NCBI GenBank assembly: GCA_039798005.1 | Contig: JBDKGV010000167.1 | Coordinates: 1-7,755, forward strand | DNA length: 7,755 bases | DNA from: JBDKGV01 sp039798005 | GTDB lineage: Bacteria > Fibrobacterota > Fibrobacteria > UBA5070 | Direction: 5' to 3' | Part shown: positions 1-5,293 of the stretch, piece by piece | How the letters are laid out: every line of letters starts with the position of its first letter | How positions within the stretch are numbered: position 1 is the first letter of the stretch | The notes under the pieces: generated by a model | The model's database searches: none | Told to the model about the DNA's origin: nothing | Seen by the model: the letters and a program-made list of their open reading frames with translations, nothing else | Position numbers and translations under genes: made by a program

Positions 1-666
1 CGTGACCGACATCTCCATGGATACGTCGGATGAGAGAATGGGATCGGAGTAGACCCTCACAGAATCCTGACTGTAGGATTCCATCGGCATGACGCGCATC
101 GGGATCGAGATGGAAAGTTCGAGGTCGAGGAGCGTGTTCGAGGACTTGTTCGGACCGGCCACGAAGTTTCCGCTCCAAACCACATCTCCACTCTTGGCCC
201 GGAAGATCTTGAGCGAAAGCAGCAGGTCCCCTTCGGCACTGCGCGTGCAGGAACCTTCGAGGAACCCTTCCACCCGAAGCTTCTCGGCAAGCTTCCAGAG
301 CTCCTCCTGGCTTGGCGCCGCATTGGACACCTGGAAGCTTGTGTCAGTGGAGATCACCCGCAAGGTGCGCAGTTCAGGGGAGTTCACCACGGTCTTGCCG
401 TTGCGACGAACCTCCTCCTCGATGCGCGACTGGATGTGGCGCATCATGCCCGGCGTGAACTCGCGCGGATCGGCCTTGAACTGATAGGCCGCGATGCGCT
501 GGATCTCCGGCGGGATGTCTCCCAGATTGCGCCCGACCTGCCGCGAGATGTCAGCCATCTGCGAGATGTCGGTGCTCGCGTCGGGGCGCACGAAAGGGTT
601 CGGGGGATTCTCGGACTGGGCCGGAAGAGCCAGTCCCAGGGTCGTCAAAAGCAGTGAGATGATCAT
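1..666 (-). CDS. Exported FlgO/TolB-like protein, partial (C-terminus beyond left edge)
   Basis: The frame starts at an ATG at 666-664 and stays open for exactly 222 codons to the window edge, so the C-terminus is missing. Residues 1-18 form a short hydrophobic signal peptide (MIISLLLTTLGLALPAQS); the mature N-terminus is Pro/Asn-rich. From about residue 48 to 185 the pattern (IQRIAAYQFK, then EELWKLAEKLRVEGFLEGSC, then LLLSLKIFRAKSGDVVWSGNF) matches the layout of FlgO, CsgG and TolB-N type domains. In these a small alpha/beta fold reads 'system is assigned to X, value of X, lies in the envelope' and ends in a strand of the type 'sGeVlWS'. FlgO is an outer-membrane flagellar accessory protein in Vibrio. 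The start codon overlaps the stop of the upstream FliF-FliG-like gene (ATGA), so the two are almost certainly translationally coupled and likely act in the same envelope complex. I see no lipobox cysteine near the cleavage site, so a soluble periplasmic protein is as likely as an outer-membrane one. The reading frame is secure; the family call is by pattern only. Confidence 0.72.
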   Translation of the reverse strand, partial: MIISLLLTTLGLALPAQSENPPNPFVRPDASTDISQMADISRQVGRNLGDIPPEIQRIAAYQFKADPREFTPGMMRHIQSRIEEEVRRNGKTVVNSPELRTLRVISTDTSFQVSNAAPSQEELWKLAEKLRVEGFLEGSCTRSAEGDLLLSLKIFRAKSGDVVWSGNFVAGPNKSSNTLLDLELSISIPMRVMPMESYSQDSVRVYSDPILSSDVSMEMSVT

Positions 667-2540
667 GACGGCCTCCCGTTCTTTCGGAAATCTTCACGAA
701 TGACCTGAAGGATCTTCCTCTGGGCGGCTTCCACCTCGAGCGCAGTGGCCTGCGCACGGCTTTCCATGCCCGACTGCACCATCATCTGCATGCGATCGGG
801 AAGTTGCGCCATGAGCTTGGTGCACAGCTGTGCATCCATCCGCAGGAAGGCAAGCGACAGCGTCTCCCCGTCCATCGCCTGGAGCTTGTCGGCGAGGTAG
901 GCATCGGGCAGGCCTCCGAGCTCGGGAAGCGTGATGGTGCGTTCCCGGATCTTGCGCGCCAGATTGAGATCCATCTCGGAGATCGAATGGATGTACTCGA
1001 ACTGCTGCGTCACCGGCAGATTGTCGATGAGCGCCACGATGCTCTCCACACCGTCGGCCGAGACGAACTTCATGTTCGCGACTTCCAGCGCCTTGAGCGA
1101 GAGGCGATCGGCGATCTCCTTGTAGACGTCGTGGGGGATCTGGGTGATGTTGCCCATGCTCACCAGAAGCTTGGCGCGGTTGGAGCCATCGAGCTTTTGC
1201 AGGATGGAACCGGCCTTCTCGGACGAGAGCTGGGCCAGGGCGAAACCCACGATGCCCATCGACTCGTCCCGCAGGATGTGCATGATCTGGCCTTCGTTCA
1301 ACTGCTCGAGGAATCCGAAGAGGTCAGCATCACGGCCGTCGGTGGCCACGGTGGAACTGGCCGTCTGGAACTCGCGCCGGAATTCCTTGGCCACGATGAG
1401 AAACTCCTCGGGGGAGTGGTCTTCGCGGGAGGCCAACTGTATCTCCAAGGCCCGGGCATTTTCCTTGCCCAAGGAATCCTGAACGATCTGCAGCAGCCGG
1501 GGATGCAGCCCTGCCACAAGCGTCCCCACATCGCGCCAGCCTTTGATGCTGTCGCGCTTGAGCCAGCTCTTGAGGATCAATCCGCAGATGCGCGGCTCGC
1601 CGACGAAGCTGTTCAAGAGATAAGGACGGATCGACTGGGCGTCGTTGGCGGCATTGGCCTCCTGTGTCGGTGCCGCGGCCGGGACAGTCGTCGTCGGCGA
1701 AAGCGCAATGGTCGTCGTGGGTGCAGGCGTCGCGCCCGCTGATGCGTCCTCCTCGTCCCCTTTGCTTCCCTTGCCGCGCAAGAACGGCATTCTTTCCCGC
1801 AGGGCCGTCGGGGAGGCGATCGCACGACTGAGCAGCCACACACACAGCAACACGAAGATGCACACGATCAGAAGTGGCAGAAGATCGTAGATCCGCTCCA
1901 TCGGGTCCTTGGACTTCTCGACCGGGGCGGCGCCAAACGCCATCGCGTTCTTCATCCCCGTATCAGGGATTGCCGGAACCAATTGAGCTCCCGCCATGCC
2001 GCCCAGAGGCGCGAAGTTGTCGAATTTCCGTGGCGAGGCCAGGGACTTGTCGCTGCGAGGGAAGACCACCCGTTCCACCGCGACGAGATCGCCGCGCGCC
2101 GTATCCAAGGTCGCCGCAAGGCCCACCAGGTAGACGATGAAGTCGCGGTCGCGGATGTTGTAGGACGTGTCGACCAGAATGTCGTAGCTCACGGCCGCCA
2201 AGCGATCCATCACGCTGGCGGGACCCGATCCCCCACGGTTGGACGGCTGGACGGGAAGGCCTGGCAAGGCCGGCATGGGGTGCGCCGTCTGGTTGTCGAC
2301 GAAGCCGTCGTCCTCCTCCTCGAAGAGCTCGACCTTCGCCCGGACGAGGAAGGTGTTCTCCGAGTAGTAGCGAAGCAGTGCCTGCTTTGCGACCAGCTCG
2401 TAGCTGCGCTCCAGTTGGCGCTGAGGATTGTTGGAAGCATCGGCAGGGCTCGGGAGCTGCGCGGGGCGCCCGAAAGCCATGGCAGCCAAGGCCAGGAAAA
2501 GGAGCAGGAACGGTGGGCGTCGAGTAACCATGACGTCCAC
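663..2540 (-). CDS. FliF-FliG-like fusion membrane protein
   Basis: 625 residues, GTG start at 2540, ATG alternative at 2531. Residues 8-24 are a signal peptide or N-terminal anchor. Residues 38-165 resemble the last periplasmic domain of the MS-ring protein FliF (YscJ/FliF C-terminal family): an amphipathic LERSYELVAKQALL helix, an LVRAKVELFEEE strand, a PGLPVQPSN loop like FliF 'vPGalSNqPP', a YDILVDTSY strand, and VGLAATLDTARGDLVAVERV like FliF 'vkgAvGfDakRGDsVtV'. Residues 219-241 are a transmembrane helix (LLPLLIVCIFVLLCVWLLSR), as in FliF. A Pro/Thr/Ala-rich linker (255-300) follows. Residues 303-395 are helical and may match the FliG N domain. Residues 405-625 follow the FliG middle and C-terminal domains: LSSEKAGSILQKL like 'LppEkAaevLsrLP', ADGVESIVALIDNL like 'GGvkavaeILN', NLARKIRERTITLPEL like 'elAekIrdeMFvFedL', and the tail VEAAQRKILQVIRE like 'VeeAQqkIvdivR'. 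FliF normally has about 550 residues with two earlier ring modules that do not fit here. Inferred role: an inner-membrane ring or rotor-like scaffold joining periplasm and cytoplasm. Domain homology is fairly sure; the biological role is not. Confidence 0.82.
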   Translation of the reverse strand: MDVMVTRRPPFLLLFLALAAMAFGRPAQLPSPADASNNPQRQLERSYELVAKQALLRYYSENTFLVRAKVELFEEEDDGFVDNQTAHPMPALPGLPVQPSNRGGSGPASVMDRLAAVSYDILVDTSYNIRDRDFIVYLVGLAATLDTARGDLVAVERVVFPRSDKSLASPRKFDNFAPLGGMAGAQLVPAIPDTGMKNAMAFGAAPVEKSKDPMERIYDLLPLLIVCIFVLLCVWLLSRAIASPTALRERMPFLRGKGSKGDEEDASAGATPAPTTTIALSPTTTVPAAAPTQEANAANDAQSIRPYLLNSFVGEPRICGLILKSWLKRDSIKGWRDVGTLVAGLHPRLLQIVQDSLGKENARALEIQLASREDHSPEEFLIVAKEFRREFQTASSTVATDGRDADLFGFLEQLNEGQIMHILRDESMGIVGFALAQLSSEKAGSILQKLDGSNRAKLLVSMGNITQIPHDVYKEIADRLSLKALEVANMKFVSADGVESIVALIDNLPVTQQFEYIHSISEMDLNLARKIRERTITLPELGGLPDAYLADKLQAMDGETLSLAFLRMDAQLCTKLMAQLPDRMQMMVQSGMESRAQATALEVEAAQRKILQVIREDFRKNGRPS

Positions 2541-2546
2541 ATCCTA

Positions 2547-2554
2547 CCCCTCTC
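2547..2554 (-). promoter_or_regulatory. Ribosome binding site supporting the GTG start at 2540
   Basis: Read on the minus strand this is GAGAGGGG, followed by six bases (TAGGAT) and then the GTG at 2540-2538. This spacing favours the GTG. The in-frame ATG at 2531 would leave only a weak AGG at about 11 bases. Both starts keep the hydrophobic leader, so the choice changes only three residues. Confidence 0.5.
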
Positions 2555-2590
2555 CCGAAATGAGATGCAACCATGAATTCCCAAAACGCC

Positions 2591-2596
2591 TACATT
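2591..2596 (+). promoter_or_regulatory. Putative -10 box (TACATT) of a leaderless promoter
   Basis: TACATT fits TANNNT and ends 7 bases before the ATG at 2604, so transcription would begin at or next to the start codon. There is no Shine-Dalgarno sequence in the 20 bases before the ATG. The paralog at 5294 has the same layout (TATATT, 6-base gap), which is the main support. No recognisable -35 hexamer lies about 17 bases upstream. Confidence 0.4.
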
Positions 2597-2603
2597 CCTT
2601 GAC

Positions 2604-5195
2604 ATGTTCACCCGCATCCTGACCCCGATCCTCCTGGGCATGTCCCTTCCATGGGCGGCCACCTACCACTTCGCGGCCGACGGAGACGATGCGCGCACGC
2701 CATCCCAAGCCGGCAGCCCAACCACGCCGTGGAAAACTCTGGCCCAGTTGGGCACGGTCAAGGTGATGCCCGGAGACTCGATCCTCTTGCGACGCGCCGA
2801 CGTGTGGCATGAAGCCTTGTCCATCAAGCGCTCCGGCACATTGGAAAGTCCGGTGGTGATTGCGCCTTACGGCAGCGGCACCGCCATGCCCGAGCTTCAT
2901 GGCACGATCCCGTTGGCAGGGGCGCCCGGGGGTGGCCCCTATTCCGCGAAGGTCGTCTCAGGCCAAAGCGTCAAGGCGGTCTTCACAAACAACGAGCCGA
3001 TGCGATGCGCCCGCTACCCCGACACCGGCTGGGTGAAAGCAAGCACCGTCGAAGGCAACAGCGCCCTGACGGCACCCGGTGTCGCCGGTCAGAACTGGGT
3101 CGGCGCCTCGATCCACTTGCGCACCAGCGTATGGACACTGGAAACCCACCGCGTCCTTTCCCAAGCAGGTGGTCGCCTGGTCCTGGACACCAAGTCGCTC
3201 AGCACCCTCCCTGACAGCGTGCAGTTTTTCCTGACAAACCACGCCTCTGCCCTGCCTTTCAGCACTCGTCCGGCTTGGGCCTATTCCGCATCCGACAGCA
3301 CCCTTCGCTGGACCGGCCCGGCGGCATCGGTCCAAGCCGCAGTGCTTCCGACCTTGCTTGACATCACGGGCTTCAACCATGTGCGCGCCTCCGGACTTCG
3401 GCTCTTCGGCTCGACCTTCCAAGCGGTGAAGATGTTCGGGGCCGGCCTTCATGTCGAGAACTGCAACCTTGACCGGCCAGGTCTCACGGGCGTGATGATC
3501 AAGGGGCGCGAGAACCGCTTTGTCGGCAATCGCGTCACGGCAGCCGCAAACACGGCGATCTCGGGCATCGGAGCCGCACAAACCATCGAGTCCAATATCG
3601 TCCGGCGCACCGCGCTGCTTCCCGATTTCGGGCCTGACGGCATGGGTGATGGCTGCTGCGGTGGCCGCGCCATCGACTTTTCCGCCGACTCCAGCCTGAT
3701 CGCCCGCAACGACATCGACTCCACCGGATACATCGGGATCGGCTTCAAGGGCCTGTCCAATCTGGTGGAGGAAAACGTCATCGCCCACAGCTGCATGACC
3801 ACCGACGACTGCGCCGGAATCTATTCGTATGCCGGCAAGTATGACAATGCCGGGGCGGCAGGCAGCACCGTGCGCCGCAACTTCGTCCATTCTGCGGTGG
3901 GTGCTCCCCCGGGCATTCCCAAGCCTTCCGACGCCTCGGTCGGCATCTATCTCGACGACGGCTCCCACGACATCCAAGTCGACTCGAACGTGGTCTGGGA
4001 CAACGGCAAAGGGATCTTCCTGCACAACACCCAGCGCGTCCGATTGCGCGGCAACATCGCCTTCAACAACCGCCTCACCCAATTGTTGCTGGCGCATGAC
4101 GGGCTCGCCGGCACCGGAGACATGACGGGCAATCAGATCACCGACAATCTCTTTGTCGGCTTTCCCGGCCAAGGTGCCGATCCCCAAAGGACCATTCAAC
4201 AGATCCAATCGCAACCGCTGGCCTCCATGTCCGGCAACACGTTCTGCTCCTATCAGATCGTCTCGACAAAGTGCTGGACCGAGACGGCCGATCTTTGGAA
4301 TCAGACAAGCCTCAAGGACAACGATGCTCGTCTCGGCCCGGAAACCCAAGCCAACGGCACCTTCGACAATTCCGCCCAAGGCTGGATCTCATGGCCAGCC
4401 CAAGCAACCTTCGCCCTCGATTCGGGAACCAGTTGCCGCACCGGCTACTGCTTGAAAGTGGCCTATCTCGGCGGCTCTCCAACCACCAATCCCCTCTTTT
4501 ACGCCAAGAAAAGCCTGACGGTCCAGCAAGGCCAAGCCATGCAGCTTTCCTTCCGCGCCCGCGCCCCCCGTGCAGGCCAAAGCCTCACGGCCACCTTGCG
4601 CCGAGGCGGCGGTGACTATGCCGTACTGGGCTTTCTCGCGGCAGTCAGCCTCGATACGAACTGGACCAGCCACAGTTTCCTGTTCCGGCCCAGTGAATCC
4701 GAGACCAACGCGCGCATCGACTTCCGCAATTCCTACACGGATTCCATCTACTGGATCGACGACATCTCCGTGCGCAGCGTTCCCGATTCCCTTCTGATCA
4801 AACGCGCCCCTCCCGTTCTCTTGACCAATCCAACCCAGGCCACCACACAGCTTGGTCTCCAAGGCTCCCCCTGGATGGATGCCTGGGGCACGACATTCCC
4901 CGCAAGCGTTTCCCTGCAAGGCTGGCAAGGCAAGGTCGCCTTTCCCTGGCCAGGCTGGGCCACATCCATTCATGGCCATGCCACCTCCCCCGCTCTGCGG
5001 GTTCAACGCCTCGGAAATGGCTGGCAGGTTTCCGGACTCCACGGGCCCGCGCGGATCGTGGACCTGCGAGGCAGGACTCTTGCGTCTCTCCGGCCCGACA
5101 GCCGGGGCCAAGCCTCTTGGCATCCAAGCGCCCCCGTTCGCCTCTGCTGGCTGCGCACCGCCACAGAGACGCGCACGCTCATCGACCGTCGCTGA
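2604..5195 (+). CDS. Secreted parallel beta-helix protein with CBM-like and C-terminal sorting-like domains (paralog 1)
   Basis: 863 residues, complete, TGA stop at 5193-5195. Residues 1-19 are a signal peptide ending LPWAA. Residues 20-100 carry the entry motif common to polysaccharide-lyase-like beta-helix proteins: YHFAADGDD, then TPWKTLAQLG, PGDSILLRRADVW, SGTLESPVVIAPYGSG. Residues about 250-545 are a right-handed parallel beta-helix, seen as repeated N-x-[IV] rungs (ENCNLDRPGLTGVMIKG, IARNDIDSTGYIGIGF, IQVDSNVVWDNGKGIFLH). A Cys/Asp-rich section (CCGGRAIDFS at 351-360, CMTTDDCAGIYSY at 397-409) and a GIYLDDGSHD segment at 447-456 are shared with the paralog and may form the binding or active site. 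Residues 582-727 look like a galactose-binding/CBM4-9-type beta-sandwich (NGTFDNSAQGW to YWIDDISVRSV). Residues 738-790 resemble a small C-terminal beta-sandwich found in glycoside hydrolases. Residues 806-863 (WQVSGLHGPARIVDLRGRTL onward) resemble a type IX-like sorting tail. Probable role: extracellular polysaccharide binding or cleavage; the substrate and catalytic residues are not determined. Confidence 0.87.
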   Translation: MFTRILTPILLGMSLPWAATYHFAADGDDARTPSQAGSPTTPWKTLAQLGTVKVMPGDSILLRRADVWHEALSIKRSGTLESPVVIAPYGSGTAMPELHGTIPLAGAPGGGPYSAKVVSGQSVKAVFTNNEPMRCARYPDTGWVKASTVEGNSALTAPGVAGQNWVGASIHLRTSVWTLETHRVLSQAGGRLVLDTKSLSTLPDSVQFFLTNHASALPFSTRPAWAYSASDSTLRWTGPAASVQAAVLPTLLDITGFNHVRASGLRLFGSTFQAVKMFGAGLHVENCNLDRPGLTGVMIKGRENRFVGNRVTAAANTAISGIGAAQTIESNIVRRTALLPDFGPDGMGDGCCGGRAIDFSADSSLIARNDIDSTGYIGIGFKGLSNLVEENVIAHSCMTTDDCAGIYSYAGKYDNAGAAGSTVRRNFVHSAVGAPPGIPKPSDASVGIYLDDGSHDIQVDSNVVWDNGKGIFLHNTQRVRLRGNIAFNNRLTQLLLAHDGLAGTGDMTGNQITDNLFVGFPGQGADPQRTIQQIQSQPLASMSGNTFCSYQIVSTKCWTETADLWNQTSLKDNDARLGPETQANGTFDNSAQGWISWPAQATFALDSGTSCRTGYCLKVAYLGGSPTTNPLFYAKKSLTVQQGQAMQLSFRARAPRAGQSLTATLRRGGGDYAVLGFLAAVSLDTNWTSHSFLFRPSESETNARIDFRNSYTDSIYWIDDISVRSVPDSLLIKRAPPVLLTNPTQATTQLGLQGSPWMDAWGTTFPASVSLQGWQGKVAFPWPGWATSIHGHATSPALRVQRLGNGWQVSGLHGPARIVDLRGRTLASLRPDSRGQASWHPSAPVRLCWLRTATETRTLIDRR
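2626..2808 (+). repeat. 5' high-identity block, copy 1 (pairs with 5316-5498)
   Basis: This block aligns without gaps to 5316-5498 with 13 mismatches in 183 bases by hand count (about 93%). Within it, 2736-2808 is identical over 73 bases to 5426-5498. The next 72 bases (2809-2880 against 5499-5570) drop to about 60%. It encodes the end of the signal peptide and the first beta-helix entry motif. Confidence 0.85.
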
Positions 5196-5206
5196 ATCCC
5201 GGACAG

Positions 5207-5223
5207 GGGGCCATGCAAGCCCC
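5207..5223 (+). other. Short GC hairpin in the gap between the paralogs; weak terminator candidate
   Basis: GGGGC (5207-5211) can pair with GCCCC (5219-5223) around a 7-base loop, 12 bases after the stop codon. A second inverted repeat, GCATC-c-GATGC (5225-5235), follows directly. There is no T-run after either, so this is not a standard intrinsic terminator. It could weakly end or stabilise the first transcript, or be chance in GC-rich DNA. Confidence 0.22.
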
Positions 5224-5281
5224 GGCATCCGATGCTACGGTCCGATTTCAGGCATTCCCGCCACCGCCCGAATCGCGACCG

Positions 5282-5287
5282 TATATT
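5282..5287 (+). promoter_or_regulatory. Putative -10 box (TATATT) of a leaderless promoter
   Basis: TATATT stands out in a GC-rich gap and ends 6 bases before the ATG at 5294. No Shine-Dalgarno sequence lies between it and the start. The arrangement mirrors that before the first paralog. It implies that the second paralog has its own promoter rather than relying on read-through from the first. No clear -35 element was found. Confidence 0.45.
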
Positions 5288-5293
5288 CTTTCC

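Larger units (their letters stand above)
2541..2603. other. Divergent intergenic region, 63 bases
   Basis: This short AT-richer gap separates the minus-strand FliF-FliG-like operon from the plus-strand beta-helix gene, so both promoters must lie in or overlap it. A TACATT box for the plus strand is visible at 2591-2596. I could not find a convincing -10/-35 pair for the minus strand; its promoter may overlap the 5' end of the plus-strand gene. No clear operator palindrome was seen. Confidence 0.6.

Noticed and set aside
804..1742. Plus-strand frame of 312 codons opposite the FliF-FliG-like gene
   Set aside because: The minus-strand frame has coherent FliF and FliG patterns and a membrane helix; the opposite frame is a mirror of it with H/R/L-rich noise.
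2601..2640. Frameshift or broken start in paralog 1 because the first codons differ from paralog 2
   Set aside because: Both leaders are the same length and hydrophobic; the difference is plain substitution.
1963..2662. Overlapping minus-strand frames near the start of the FliF-FliG-like gene (203 and 150 codons)
   Set aside because: They are other reading frames of the same gene, without an identifiable leader that continues into a folded domain.
2958..4379. Long antisense open frame (473 codons) opposite the first beta-helix gene
   Set aside because: It lies wholly opposite a gene with a clear paralog, signal peptide and domains. Its translation is low-complexity G/V/A/D-rich, typical of antisense frames in GC-rich DNA.
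5225..5235. GCATC-c-GATGC palindrome as an operator
   Set aside because: Five-base arms are expected by chance in this composition and no second copy occurs before the other paralog.
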